A stretch of DNA of 64,000 bases from Paraktedonobacter carboxidivorans (GCA_041156125.1 JBEVTI010000006.1:124001-188000), one strand, 5' to 3'. Positions 52,591-61,484 are shown, counted from the stretch's first letter. The notes: generated by a model not told the origin, from the sequence alone. Numbers and translations are program-made.

Positions 52591-53229
52591 TCAGGATTCT
52601 TTGCGCTCTTCTAGCAAGCGCGTCACCTCAGCCATCACGTCTTGAACTGTCAACTCAGATGGCTCTGACGCGCTAATGGCGGGTTCTTCTATGCTTGTTT
52701 CCTCTGCAGCGTACTCGTCGTCGATCTCGCCTTCAAGCAAGTCCTCGTCGTCTTTAAAGAATTCCTCTTCGCAAGCCTGCAGGGCTTCCTGGGCTGAGAG
52801 ATTGCCATAAACGATGCGCGGAATCAGGCTATGATACATGGCCACAGTTTGCACCAATGCGCGAAACGCTAGCTGAAACTGCTCGAAAGTTATGCCAGTA
52901 TCTGCCAGAGGTATCGACTCCTCCAGGCGTACTTCTCCATCATCCAGATCCAGGCCAAATTTTCCCAGCGCGATGCGATAGTTGACGGCCATCAAAGCTT
53001 CCAGGCATTGCAGGCGCTTCTTGCGTGTAATCGTGCCGATGTGCGGAGCCACCAGCACCAGTTTGCGCGCCTGGTTGGACTGCTGGAAATTGATGATCAA
53101 ACGCCACTGTCCGTGATGCCCATGGAAAGCAAGTTCTACAATTTCCTGCTCTGGACTCAGGCTGGCAATCTGCAATCCCATATGCGTGAGATAATCAACT
53201 AGTTGGGGAATTCCGAAGCTGTCGGCCAT
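52591..53229 (-). CDS. YbjN domain-containing protein
   Basis: 212 residues. The N-terminal ~150 residues fit the YbjN/type III secretion chaperone-like fold: LVDYLTHMGLQIASL, ELAFHGHHGQWRLIINFQ and CLEALMAVNYRIALGKFGLDLDDGEVRLEESIPLADTGITFEQFQLAFRALVQTVAMYHSLI. The last part is the best-conserved YbjN region. The C-terminal 60 residues are strongly acidic and probably flexible. YbjN proteins are linked to stress, motility and aggregation in enterobacteria, though the mechanism is unclear. A consensus -10 box (TATAAT on the minus strand, 53311-53316) lies about 80 bp upstream. Confidence 0.78.
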   Translation of the reverse strand: MADSFGIPQLVDYLTHMGLQIASLSPEQEIVELAFHGHHGQWRLIINFQQSNQARKLVLVAPHIGTITRKKRLQCLEALMAVNYRIALGKFGLDLDDGEVRLEESIPLADTGITFEQFQLAFRALVQTVAMYHSLIPRIVYGNLSAQEALQACEEEFFKDDEDLLEGEIDDEYAAEETSIEEPAISASEPSELTVQDVMAEVTRLLEERKES

Positions 53230-53610
53230 GTGTTGCTCCTTACTCTTTTTGACGCAACGATCAACCGCAGTGATGCGAGGTGTGGGCGGAAAGTACCACC
53301 ATGCTGTTTCATTATAGCATATTCTTTATCAGTTTGTTTCTTTTTTATGTAACATTGTCCAGGACAAAGGAAACTATAGGGGCAAAATTCCCAGACAGGC
53401 ATGCCGCCAGCCACTCTCTGATAATCCCGTCAGGCTTGCTCGTCGGGTTTATACTGTATAACAAAGTACCGGTACGAAGGTGTTATTTTTCACTAGCTAG
53501 AGCGTCAAAAGAATATTAGTGGGGATATATACGGAGAGGATAGTCCGCGCGCATGGCCTGGTGTGAAGCAAGCTTTCAATAACCAGCAGAATAGAGGTAT
53601 AACAAGTTCT
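53230..53610. promoter_or_regulatory. Divergent intergenic region with candidate promoter for the YbjN-like gene
   Basis: The minus strand holds TATAAT at 53316-53311, well placed for the YbjN-like gene; the -35 is weak. TTGTCC-A-GGACAA (53354-53366) is a small palindrome upstream of it. Nothing else is recognised apart from the leader of the aminopeptidase gene. Confidence 0.4.
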
Positions 53611-54663
53611 ATGTCAACTCAAACACATAATGCTTTACCTGACATCTCGCAGATGTCTTTTGCCGAGCGACTGCAATTGGGCGCTGAGAACGCTGTCAAT
53701 TGTATGGGCGTGGGCGAGCGTGATCGCGTCTTTATCTTAACCGATTTCGAGCGCGAGGGCATCGCGCGTCAGGTAGCGGGAGCAGCGCTGGCCCGGCATG
53801 CCGATGTCAGCGTGCGTTTTCTTGAGCATTACGGAGAGCGGCCTTTAACGACTTTTCCCGACGAAATGCGCAACGAATTGCTGCAAAGCCGACCAACTGT
53901 AACCTACTATATCGCGACCGCTAAGCCTGGTGAAATCGCCTTCCGCATGCCGTTGCTACCTTTTCTGGCTAACGAACTGCGCACGCGCCACGGCCATATG
54001 ATCGGTATTGATGAACGCTTGATGACTGAGGGCATGTGCGCGGATTACGACGAAGTTTTTACCTTGACCAATCATGTCTATGAGATTGTGCGTCACGCGC
54101 AAAAGATTCACGTAACCTCTAAGAAGGGGAGCGATGTAACTGCCACTTTCCATCCCGCCTGGAAATGGATACCCTGTCATGGGCGCTATACTGAGCAAGG
54201 CAAATGGGGCAATCTGCCGGAGGGCGAGGTCTTTACAGCACCTGCCACAGTGGATGGTGTGCTGGTCTGCGATGTGCTCGGCGATTTCTTTTCAGAGAAG
54301 TACGGCGTGCTCGAACAACCGGTGACATTGACCGTCAAAGATGGTTATATCACCACTGTATCCTGCGCCGATGCCGCGATTGAGAAGGATGTGCGCGACT
54401 ACCTCTTCTCTACCCCTGACGGCAATCGCGCGGGCGAATTTGCCATCGGCACGCTAACCAGCCTGCAGCACCTCAGCGGCAATCTCTTGCAAGATGAGAA
54501 GATGCCTGGTCTACATGTAGCCTTTGGCAACCCCTATCCTGAATTTACCGGGGCGGACTGGAGCGCAAAAATTCATGTTGACGTTATTCCCACCTCCTGC
54601 ACCATTGAAATTGATGGACGCGAGATCATGCGCGATGGACGATTTACCATCGAGCTGAAATAG
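53611..54663 (+). CDS. M29-type aminopeptidase
   Basis: Metal-dependent removal of N-terminal amino acids. 350 residues from the ATG at 53611; AGAGG lies 13 bases upstream, and an alternative GTG start at 53563 adds 16 polar residues. The C-terminal half holds the family's metal-binding elements: NLPEGEVFTAP, AGEFAIGT (Glu), GLHVAFGNPYPEF and KIHVDVI (His, Asp). The protein is shorter than classical AmpS/PepS (about 410 residues) and belongs to the leucyl-aminopeptidase-like subgroup annotated in many Chloroflexota and Actinobacteria. It has no signal peptide and so is cytoplasmic. A strong hairpin terminator follows directly. Confidence 0.82.
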   Translation: MSTQTHNALPDISQMSFAERLQLGAENAVNCMGVGERDRVFILTDFEREGIARQVAGAALARHADVSVRFLEHYGERPLTTFPDEMRNELLQSRPTVTYYIATAKPGEIAFRMPLLPFLANELRTRHGHMIGIDERLMTEGMCADYDEVFTLTNHVYEIVRHAQKIHVTSKKGSDVTATFHPAWKWIPCHGRYTEQGKWGNLPEGEVFTAPATVDGVLVCDVLGDFFSEKYGVLEQPVTLTVKDGYITTVSCADAAIEKDVRDYLFSTPDGNRAGEFAIGTLTSLQHLSGNLLQDEKMPGLHVAFGNPYPEFTGADWSAKIHVDVIPTSCTIEIDGREIMRDGRFTIELK

Positions 54664-54664
54664 C

Positions 54665-54729
54665 AAGCAGGCACGCACTATCCAGACAGAAGGGTTTCGC
54701 CCATATGTCTGGATAGTGCGTGCCTGCTT
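54665..54729. terminator. Bidirectional terminator with a perfect 24-bp stem
   Basis: 54665-54688 and 54706-54729 are perfectly complementary around a 17-nt loop. T5 follows on the plus strand, but the minus-strand side lacks a clear T-run. It lies between the convergent aminopeptidase and thioredoxin genes, starting two bases after a stop codon. Confidence 0.85.
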
Positions 54730-54742
54730 TTTAGTGCTGATC

Positions 54743-55093
54743 TTACGCGTTCTGTTCGGCCAGGATCTTCTCGATCTCAGTCTCCAGACGCGCGGGATGG
54801 GGACCAATCAGGCGCGCTACGGGCTCTCCATGATTGAAAACAATCAGGGTTGGGATTGCCTGGACACCGTAGCTGCTGGGAGTCTGCTCGTGCGCGTCAA
54901 TGTCAATTTTCGCGAAGCCCAGTTTGCCCTCGTATTTATCGCTCAACTTCTCGAAAACCGGGGCGATATTCCGGCAGGGACCGCACCACGCGGCCCAGAA
55001 ATCGACGATCACCGGTTTATCGGACTGGAGGACCCTGTTCTCAAAGTCCGCGTCACTAACATGAAACAAATTAGCGTGTTCTGTCATTCTCAT
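54743..55093 (-). CDS. trxA: Thioredoxin
   Basis: Small redox protein that reduces disulfides in the cytoplasm. 116 residues. The active site WCGPC is at 36-40 inside VIVDFWAAWCGPCRNIAPVF, with the buried DFW typical of thioredoxin. The cis-proline loop is AIPTLIVFNHGE, and the C-terminal helix reads LETEIEKILAEQ. There is no signal peptide. A second in-frame ATG at 55087 is an equally possible start. No thioredoxin reductase is nearby. Confidence 0.95.
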   Translation of the reverse strand: MRMTEHANLFHVSDADFENRVLQSDKPVIVDFWAAWCGPCRNIAPVFEKLSDKYEGKLGFAKIDIDAHEQTPSSYGVQAIPTLIVFNHGEPVARLIGPHPARLETEIEKILAEQNA

Positions 55094-55364
55094 CTACTCG
55101 CTTTCAAAAGCTTAGATTGTGGTTGTAAAGTTGAGATGATTATAGTCTCTGACCTATCTCTATGCAAATAAACAGCGACGAATATACTTTTATTCCGGTA
55201 GAGAGAGAGAGGATAGGCGAGATAAGCGTCGGCTATTTTCTCGCCCTGATGCAAAGTCACCTGACCTTTGCAGCTTTCTGAAGTACCATTCCTCAAGGTA
55301 GTTCGCGGCCTGACGCTTGCTTGATCACGAGCCGCCTGGATACTGAAACTAACAGCATAAAAGC

Positions 55365-56129
55365 TTAGTTGTTTCTCCTGCCGCCCTGCAGGATGCTGAG
55401 AATTTCCAGAATATAGATGAAGAGATTCATAACTGCGAGAAACAGCGAGACGGTCAGACCAATCGCGTTTGGCAGAGTGTCGGCCATATTTTTCGCGCGC
55501 TGTACATAGAAGAGAATGTAGCCACTGAAAATCGCTACGCCAAAGACCGCGACAATTAGCACGAAGAGCGGAATAGGCAGGAAGATCTCCACAATCGTCG
55601 CGACCAGGAGCAGGAGAATGCCGAAGAACAGGTAGTCACCCAGACGGGCAAAACTCCGTTTGGTGGTCCAGGCATAGACTGCGAGACCGAGCGAGGTCAC
55701 GCCCGTGATCAGGAAAGCCTCGCCCAGGATATTTCCCATACCGTTCAGCAAGTAGATGCTGAGCAACGGAGCCAGTGCCAGACCCTCCAGGAAAGTAAAC
55801 AGAAAGAGCAGGAAAAGGTTAAGCCCCCGTTTATTGATCAATGCTTGCAGGGCCAGCAGTACGATAAAGCCAGCGATAACCACGAGAAAGTAGCTCATCA
55901 GACCCAGGTGCAGGCCAACGCCGAAAAACGCGCCGACAGTCGCAACCAGGAATGAGCAGGCCAGCAGTGCCATAACTTTGCTGATCAGCCCGCTGGACTG
56001 AGAGACCGGCTGATTGCCGAGGTACTGATATTGATAAGCAGACGTGCTTCTGTTATTGCGTTGTCCTCCACCGAATGGTCCTCCACCAAATGAGCCTCCG
56101 CCGAATGGGCCGTTGTTTCTTGGGTACAT
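55365..56129 (-). CDS. Bax inhibitor-1/YccA family membrane protein
   Basis: 254 residues with seven hydrophobic segments. Family features include VMALLACSFLVATVGAFFGVG, the FLEGLALAPLLSIYL run (helix 3-4), GVTSLGLAVYAWTTKRSFARLGDYLFFGILLLLVA and VFGVAIFSGYILFYVQRA followed by NAIGLTVSLFLAVMNLFIYILEILS. BI-1 homologues can behave as pH-sensitive calcium leak channels. The N-terminus has a Gly/Phe-rich repeat (GGGSFGGGPFGGGQ), which is not part of the conserved fold. AGAGGATC precedes the ATG. Whether it works with the Ca2+/H+ antiporter 50 kb away is unknown. Confidence 0.92.
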   Translation of the reverse strand: MYPRNNGPFGGGSFGGGPFGGGQRNNRSTSAYQYQYLGNQPVSQSSGLISKVMALLACSFLVATVGAFFGVGLHLGLMSYFLVVIAGFIVLLALQALINKRGLNLFLLFLFTFLEGLALAPLLSIYLLNGMGNILGEAFLITGVTSLGLAVYAWTTKRSFARLGDYLFFGILLLLVATIVEIFLPIPLFVLIVAVFGVAIFSGYILFYVQRAKNMADTLPNAIGLTVSLFLAVMNLFIYILEILSILQGGRRNN

Positions 56130-56596
56130 AGCGATCCTCTATTATGCAACTCTTCTCTTCCCAACATTTGAAGAAAAGAAATATATCGACCTGATGAATA
56201 AAGACTTTATTTCTGATATTCTATTAAACTTCGTTGGTCATCAATACTGCGCGCGGCAGGTAGGGAGTCAGGCTGCTTGTGCCACAGCGGCGGACGGCCT
56301 GTTCACAGCTTTTTTTGCTTCTGCGGGAGGGTACTTCCGCGCTCTCGCAGCTCGCGCTTCAGTGTTGCTAGACCATCGGTCTATTTTATATACGTTTAGT
56401 GTAGGGAGAGAGTTGTAGATGCCAGCAAGACTGTCCTCTAGAAGTCGGCCCTGATTGCGCAAAATCAGGCGAGGCTCATAACCATCTTGTACAGTGAGAA
56501 AAAAGCGCATAGATGCGGAAAGAACAGGCAAGAGAGAAGGTCCGCGAGTTTTTTTGTCTGACTGAATAATGGCACGCAAGCGCGAGTAAAAAGAAG
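56130..56596. other. Intergenic region with a decayed family A palindrome
   Basis: CCTGATTGCGCAAAATCAGG (56450-56469) is a family A core with mismatched arms. The rest holds AT-rich sequence beside the BI-1 gene start, probably its promoter, and no gene-like frame. No promoter hexamers could be fixed. Confidence 0.45.
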
Positions 56597-56815
56597 CTAT
56601 TTGCCGCGTCTACTCCTTGGTTTAGGCGCATCAGGAACTGGCTCAACAGACGTAACTGGCGTGTTTTCCAGGCTGGTTTCGACAATATTGGTGATATCAC
56701 AACGCGAGTGATTATTATCGACGTGCCAGTACAGGGTACTGCCAGACGGTTTGTGCATCAAACCGCCACAACGAGGACAATGGCGTTGAATAATTTCTTC
56801 CTGACCCTCTATCAT
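56597..56815 (-). CDS. Small zinc-ribbon-like hypothetical protein
   Basis: 72 residues. HCPRCGGLMHKPSG near residue 12 is half of a zinc ribbon; HVDNNHSRC could supply further ligands (His/Cys). The C-terminus is a polar, basic tail (PKPRSRRGK). AAGGAAGG lies about five bases before the ATG. It follows the larger zinc-ribbon gene on the same strand, with 171 bp between them, and both end a cluster of Cys-motif proteins next to a ferredoxin. No function can be assigned. Confidence 0.65.
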   Translation of the reverse strand: MIEGQEEIIQRHCPRCGGLMHKPSGSTLYWHVDNNHSRCDITNIVETSLENTPVTSVEPVPDAPKPRSRRGK

Positions 56816-56986
56816 TGATCTTCCTTCCTGGTAAGAGCCTGAGTTGTCTCGAACGTGACAAACAATCCTTCGTCGTACTGTATCACAGAATTGGCGCGTA
56901 GTGTGTGGTATGGCCTGGAGCGAAAATGCGCGGCGTGAGCTGTTTTTCTTCCAGATGAAAGAAGTGCTCGCGCCGCCTGTAAAGTA

Positions 56987-57625
56987 TCACATGACGCTCC
57001 AGACACCACAGATCTCGCAGAAAGCAATGCCGACATCGCCAAACGAGCGGCTGCGTGTATTCCAGCGATCGTAAGCGATGGCCAGTGAGCCGCAGTTCCA
57101 GCAGCGCGCGCGTCCGCCAGCTTTGCTCTCTTCGGAGAGGCGGTGAAGTAGCAGTCCGCGGGCCTCTTCCGAGCCGGTATAGCCGGGATTGTAGGCCAGG
57201 TGCAGCAGGTTGCCCAGGGGCAGCGTAATCTCGTGTGTTGGAGCCTGGAGGGGCGCGGACGAGACAAACGATGCCTGCGGTGGTTGTGGCGGCACCTGAG
57301 GTGGGCGGCGGAACAATTCACCGCGCGCGGTGCGTCGGCCTCCCTCGATTGTTGGCGGAGGATACTCAGGGCCAATACGGTCGCCATTATTGCCAGGTAA
57401 GGGCGGCTGTCCGCTTTCCGCCTGAGCAGAGGCGCTGGCTTCTGCGGAGGTGGAAGTGGAGGCAGGCGTCTCTGACGACCCCTCGGGATCAATAAAAAGC
57501 GAGTCGGGAGCAGGCTCCGCGTTAAGCGGCTGCTCTACGATTTCCTCGGTCTGATCAGCCGGTTGATGATGATTATTTTCGGGCTGATCTGGTGGATTTG
57601 CGCGTCTGCGCCGTGTAATAGGCAT
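56987..57625 (-). CDS. Pro-rich protein with C-terminal zinc ribbon
   Basis: 212 residues. Residues 1-125 are low-complexity (Pro, Glu, Gln, Ser, Ala). A helical segment (NLLHLAYNPGYTGSEEARGLLLHRLSEESKAGG) is followed by a zinc ribbon CWNCGSLAIAYDRWN and FCEICGVWS near the C-terminus. A 226-codon frame on the same strand overlaps it but lacks any motif, so this frame is preferred because of the paired CxxC motifs. GAGGGAGC precedes the ATG. The role is unknown; nucleic-acid or protein binding is likely for such ribbons. Confidence 0.7.
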   Translation of the reverse strand: MPITRRRRANPPDQPENNHHQPADQTEEIVEQPLNAEPAPDSLFIDPEGSSETPASTSTSAEASASAQAESGQPPLPGNNGDRIGPEYPPPTIEGGRRTARGELFRRPPQVPPQPPQASFVSSAPLQAPTHEITLPLGNLLHLAYNPGYTGSEEARGLLLHRLSEESKAGGRARCWNCGSLAIAYDRWNTRSRSFGDVGIAFCEICGVWSVM

Positions 57626-57818
57626 AGGAAGCTTGCTCCCTCAAAAGAAGTGAATACACTTGTTCCGTGATGCGGAACTGGTCAGGCCTGCATACAATCA
57701 TGCAGCGTGCATACGAGATGGGATACGTACGGGTGAGTAGATCGAGCCTGGTAGCGGAGCAATATATCTCCGCGTACCAGGGGAGTCGGACTATAATAAA
57801 AAAGTAAGCGCCGCCGGT

Positions 57819-58079
57819 TTAGCCTTTAAAGAAATCAGCGTTGATCTTAATATATTGCTTCCATTCATCCGGTACAGCGGACTCCTCGAAAATAGCTGTT
57901 ACCGGGCAGGCAGGCTCGCACGCGCCGCAGTCAATACACTCGTCAGGGTTGATGTAGAGCTGGTCATGGTCGGCAAAATCTGGTTCGCTGCTCGTCGGGT
58001 GAATACAATCCACCGGGCAAACATCGACGCATGATGCATCCTTCACGCTTACACATGGCTGAGTTATCACATAGGTCAT
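57819..58079 (-). CDS. fdxA: 7Fe ferredoxin (3Fe-4S/4Fe-4S)
   Basis: Soluble low-potential electron carrier. 86 residues. The Cys pattern C9, C17, C21, C25 followed by C48, C51, C54, C58 fits the Azotobacter-type 7Fe ferredoxin: C9, C17 and C58 would bind the 3Fe cluster and C21, C48, C51 and C54 the 4Fe cluster. The position equivalent to Cys11, replaced in 7Fe proteins by a non-ligand, is Val here. PVDCIHP and CIDCGACEPACPVTAI are typical. GAGGAGG precedes the ATG. It is a single-gene unit with no partner oxidoreductase adjacent. Confidence 0.93.
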   Translation of the reverse strand: MTYVITQPCVSVKDASCVDVCPVDCIHPTSSEPDFADHDQLYINPDECIDCGACEPACPVTAIFEESAVPDEWKQYIKINADFFKG

Positions 58080-58284
58080 ATTTTACGATATCCTCCTCTA
58101 TGGCCTGCCATGTGGGAATGCTCTGATCGATCCCTGCTACATGACGGCGAAGTGTTTAGTTGTTAGTGGTGGTGCTGGCACGTTGAAGCCAGTTTCAGTA
58201 TAGTGTGTTGCGCACACATTGTCAATCTGCTCTGGCCCCAGGCAGGGCAATCTAAAAGCCTTTCTGCTCCGCCCCGCAGAAAAA

Positions 58285-58334
58285 GAGAGAGGAGCGAGTG
58301 AGCAAGCCGCGGCTTGCTCACTCGCTCCTCTCTC
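58285..58334. repeat. Perfect 50-bp palindrome, family B
   Basis: 25-bp arms without loop, centred on CCG|CGG (58309/58310). It is flanked on the right by GGAGGGGTCTTGCAAAGCG, the inverted form of the module before the palindrome at 62083. It lies in the 317-bp gap between the kinase stop and the ferredoxin start (58080-58396), in which no gene is seen. Confidence 0.88.
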
Positions 58335-58396
58335 ACAGTCCGTGGAGGGGTCTTGCAAAGCGCAAACACGACTGTTACCTTTTATGCATAGAGAAG

Positions 58397-60091
58397 CTAG
58401 AGAATGGTCATATAGAGATTAGAAAATGTGACAGTTGTACCGGGTTCTTCAACGGCTAAACCGATCTTACCAGAAGTGAACGCTTGTTTTGAGCGATCAT
58501 AGACAATGTTTCCGACCCGGTTGCCATTGAAGAAAAGAGTGAAAGCGTCGCCTCTGGCCTCGATGCTCAAGATGTTTGCCGCGTGTTGGCCAGTATTGAA
58601 GCCTTGCAGAGGGCCATCTTTCAGTGTCGTCCAATGGTTCGCGCCATCGTAGCGCAGGAAAATGTACTGGCCATGGTTCCAGGCGGTCACGTCAAAGAGA
58701 TAATAGTGCGATTGGTCCAGCGGAGCTCGAAAGGCCAGCCCGTAGTAGTCAGCGCCGTCAAAAGATCCCTCGACCTCTTTGGTTGTTACCTGAAGGCGGA
58801 AGTTGTCATAATTGTGGTTCTGGTAGAAAGCCGCAGCCAGGTCGCCCTGGGCCGAAGTATTCTGGATAGAATAGGTATTATCCTGAAAAGAGAAAGTGGT
58901 GCTCTTCGGCCAGTTCTCTTCGTCAAGTGCCAGAATATCAGTCAGGCCGAGCTGGCTGGTGGGTATGGCTTGAATGTGCGTAATCGGCTGCTGAGCGTTA
59001 TTGATGGTTCTGATAAACATTGCTGTTACCAGGCAGGCGAGTACAAGCGTGATAGCCAGGCCAACCAGCAGGCCTGTGCGCCAGGGATGGAAGCTCCCGG
59101 TCCGTGGCTCGCTCAGCATGCCCGGCGAGGCGGTGGCGGACATGCTAACGCGCGTAGATATACCCTTGTGTTTTGCGGACCCTTCGTCTTTAAGTGAGGT
59201 TTGCTCTTCAGCTTCTTTGACAGCCACTTGAAAGGCTGTAGCGAAGGCACCTGCTGTCTGGAAGCGTTCCTCAGGCCACTTGGCCAGCGCTTTTGACATC
59301 ACAGCATCAATGTGTGACGTGACATCAGCGCGCAGCAGACTCAAAAGCGTTGGCGTTTCATGCACATGCATCAGGGCCAGCGCGATTGGCGTATCAGCCT
59401 GGAAAGGTGGCTCACCTGTTAATAGCGCGTACAGGGTCGCGCCGAGCGAATAGACATCTGAACGGCCATCAAGCTTTTCGCCTAGTGCCTGCTCTGGTGA
59501 GACATAATCGGGCGTGCCCATCAATGCCTCACTGTTACCCTTCTTAGGAGCTTTCGCCGCTGAACTTGCTTCTTCCTCAGGCTGGAGCATATGGACAATG
59601 CCGAAATCGGAAAGCGCGGCATTGCCATCAGCATTAAGCAGAATGTTGGCCGGTTTTACATCGCAATGGACACAGTTATGCTCGTGCGCATAATCTAGCG
59701 CTGCCGCGATTTGCTCAAGGTAGCGTAGCGCCTCCTGAAGCGAAAGCGGACCAACATGTTGAAGATGCTCGGAAAGCGTCCCGCCTACCATATAGGGCAT
59801 CACAATATATGGCATGCCCTCATGCTCACCGTAAGCGTAAACCGAGAGAATGTGGGGATGATCGAGCCGGCTGGCGGCCTCAGCCTCGCGTAAAAAGCGT
59901 TGGTAAAAGCTCTTGCGCATCTGGCCATCCAGGGTAGAACGAGGAAGAAAAACCTTGACTGCGACTTGCTCCTCGGAAGTAAGCGAGCGCGCCAGGAAAA
60001 CAGTGCTAGAACCGCCATAGCCAAGCAAACGTTCGAGGACACACGAGCCGATCTCTTTCCCGATAAGGTGCTGTCCCCTTGTGGTGGTCAC
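58397..60091 (-). CDS. Transmembrane Ser/Thr protein kinase with LamG/DUF1080-like sensor domain
   Basis: 564 residues, GTG start with GAGAGGAGCC upstream. The kinase domain (about 16-275) is intact: glycine loop GYGGSSTV (24-31), K46, Glu69, catalytic loop HCDVKPAN (142-149), DFG (162-164), SPE (198-200) and SDVYSLG. Cys in place of Arg before the catalytic Asp makes it a non-RD kinase, so activation-loop phosphorylation may not be needed. After a linker, one helix lies near 336-358, then an extracytoplasmic beta-sandwich of about 190 residues (FSFQDNTYSIQN, FRLQVTTKEVEG, YGLAFRAPLDQSHYYLFDVT, SGKIGLAVEEPGTTVTFSNLYM). This domain type also ends the three proline-rich proteins at 13725-17218. 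It contrasts with the two pseudokinases in the window. Confidence 0.92.
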   Translation of the reverse strand: MTTTRGQHLIGKEIGSCVLERLLGYGGSSTVFLARSLTSEEQVAVKVFLPRSTLDGQMRKSFYQRFLREAEAASRLDHPHILSVYAYGEHEGMPYIVMPYMVGGTLSEHLQHVGPLSLQEALRYLEQIAAALDYAHEHNCVHCDVKPANILLNADGNAALSDFGIVHMLQPEEEASSAAKAPKKGNSEALMGTPDYVSPEQALGEKLDGRSDVYSLGATLYALLTGEPPFQADTPIALALMHVHETPTLLSLLRADVTSHIDAVMSKALAKWPEERFQTAGAFATAFQVAVKEAEEQTSLKDEGSAKHKGISTRVSMSATASPGMLSEPRTGSFHPWRTGLLVGLAITLVLACLVTAMFIRTINNAQQPITHIQAIPTSQLGLTDILALDEENWPKSTTFSFQDNTYSIQNTSAQGDLAAAFYQNHNYDNFRLQVTTKEVEGSFDGADYYGLAFRAPLDQSHYYLFDVTAWNHGQYIFLRYDGANHWTTLKDGPLQGFNTGQHAANILSIEARGDAFTLFFNGNRVGNIVYDRSKQAFTSGKIGLAVEEPGTTVTFSNLYMTIL

Positions 60092-60530
60092 GTCTGGCTC
60101 CTCTCCTGATCTTACTCTCAGATAAATGCTAGGAGGCAGAACTTTCTAGCTACTCTGCTTTGTCTTGCTGACAAGGCAATTATCCATGAGTAAAGACCTG
60201 CTTTGATTGTAGCAAGAAGTGGCAACTTCTGTCAATCCTCTCTCTAATTCTCTTTTGTTTTTGCAAAAAATTATTACAATAACACTATAAAAGTAAAAAA
60301 ATCCTTGTCACTTTCAGCTTTGTCACTTTACAGCGATAGGTTTTCCCGCGGAAAATCCGTGCCAGGAGCCAGGAGAGTGAGGGAGGGCCAAAGAACTTGC
60401 GCGTAACCCTGTTGAGTAAGACAAAAAGATAGAAATGAACAGTGTTATGTGGTATAGTTAAAAGAAGAAGTCATTGTATTCCCGAAGAAGTGCAGGCCAC
60501 AGCCTGAGAGCTTACTTCAGGAGGTTCTTG
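60092..60530. promoter_or_regulatory. Divergent intergenic region between the kinase and the MNT-HEPN gene
   Basis: Two direct repeats of TTGTCACTTT (60305-60314 and 60320-60329) and the hairpin TTTTCC-CGC-GGAAAA (60341-60355) are possible regulator sites. Promoters for both genes must lie here but could not be fixed. Confidence 0.4.
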
Positions 60531-61370
60531 ATGAACTTATTCGATAAACAATCTCAGCTAAATCAGCTCTTCACCCAGAGCCCTGTCAATGCTGCCTACC
60601 TTGCTGGCTCTCTCTCGAATCGCACCGCGTTTGGCCATCTGGTCGATGTAGATATCGCCATCCTGTTGATGGAGCAAATCAAAGCCGACCAGTTTCTCGA
60701 TTACCGGCTCTACTTCTTTAGCGAACTGGCCCGGCGCCTGGATTCGGATAGCATTGATGTGGTGATTCTCAATCAGGCCTCGTTATTGTTAAAGTCGCAA
60801 GTGATTCGGCATGGGCAGATTCTGTTTAGCCGCGACGAGAAGTCGCGTATCTCATTTGAGACCAGGGCAGTGATGGACTACCTGGATTTCAAAAAATTTG
60901 ACGAAATGCAACACCAGGCCTTGAGTCGTCGGCTGGCGGGACAGGTGTTGCCAGTGGATAAAGATCTGCTCGCGCGCGAGTTAAGCCTGTTGCATGACTC
61001 ACTGGTCATTCTGCGTGACCTGGGGAAGTCGCCGCGTGAGGAGTTTATCGCGGATTTCCACATCTATGGTCTGGCCGAACGCTATTTACAGAGCGCGATT
61101 GAAGCCTGTTTGCACATTTGCGGCATCCTCGTTTCAGCGCTTGGTCTACGTAAGCCAGAGGGGTATCATGAGTTGTTGAGTATTGTGGCTGCGCAGGAGT
61201 TGATTCCGCGCACGCTGGCCTATCGCCTTGAGTTGCTGGTCAACTTGCGCGATTTGCTGGTGCATGAGCCGGGTACACTCAACCATGAACTGCTCTACGA
61301 GCACATTCAGCAGCGCGCCGGTGATCTGGAGGACTTCGCGCGGGTTGTAGAAGAGCGGCCAATGGCCTGA
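60531..61370 (+). CDS. Single-chain nucleotidyltransferase-HEPN protein (MntA-HepT fusion-like)
   Basis: 279 residues from the ATG at 60531, chosen because AGGAGG is six bases upstream. The N-terminal half is a minimal nucleotidyltransferase: GS at 26-27, D39 and D41 (VDVDIAIL), and a third acidic D76 (SIDVVIL). The C-terminal half (about 140-275) is a helical HEPN domain with R240-DLLV-H245, the Rx4H RNase motif. In known two-gene systems the HepT toxin RNase is silenced by AMPylation of the Tyr in Rx4HxY by MntA. Here both parts are one polypeptide and the Tyr position is Pro247. Autoinhibition or a DUF86/KNTase-type role unrelated to toxicity are both possible. Confidence 0.8.
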   Translation: MNLFDKQSQLNQLFTQSPVNAAYLAGSLSNRTAFGHLVDVDIAILLMEQIKADQFLDYRLYFFSELARRLDSDSIDVVILNQASLLLKSQVIRHGQILFSRDEKSRISFETRAVMDYLDFKKFDEMQHQALSRRLAGQVLPVDKDLLARELSLLHDSLVILRDLGKSPREEFIADFHIYGLAERYLQSAIEACLHICGILVSALGLRKPEGYHELLSIVAAQELIPRTLAYRLELLVNLRDLLVHEPGTLNHELLYEHIQQRAGDLEDFARVVEERPMA

Positions 61371-61449
61371 ATGAAAGAGAGCAACTGTCACGTGAAGTGA
61401 CAGAGTGCTTTTCTGAATGAGACCCGGCCTGTCAGATAGTACAGGCTGC

Positions 61450-61478
61450 TTGCGCTTGAGAGATATGTATTTTACAAT
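61450..61478 (+). promoter_or_regulatory. Promoter giving a probably leaderless transcript
   Basis: TTGCGC (61450-61455) and TACAAT (61473-61478) are 17 bp apart. The expected transcription start, about seven bases after the -10 box, coincides with the ATG at 61485, and no Shine-Dalgarno is present. Confidence 0.55.
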
Positions 61479-61484
61479 CAGTGC

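Noticed and set aside
56812..57492. 226-codon minus-strand open frame overlapping the Pro-rich zinc-ribbon gene
   Set aside because: Its composition is Arg/Ala/Pro-skewed without any motif, while the overlapping frame has paired CxxC motifs and a natural protein composition.
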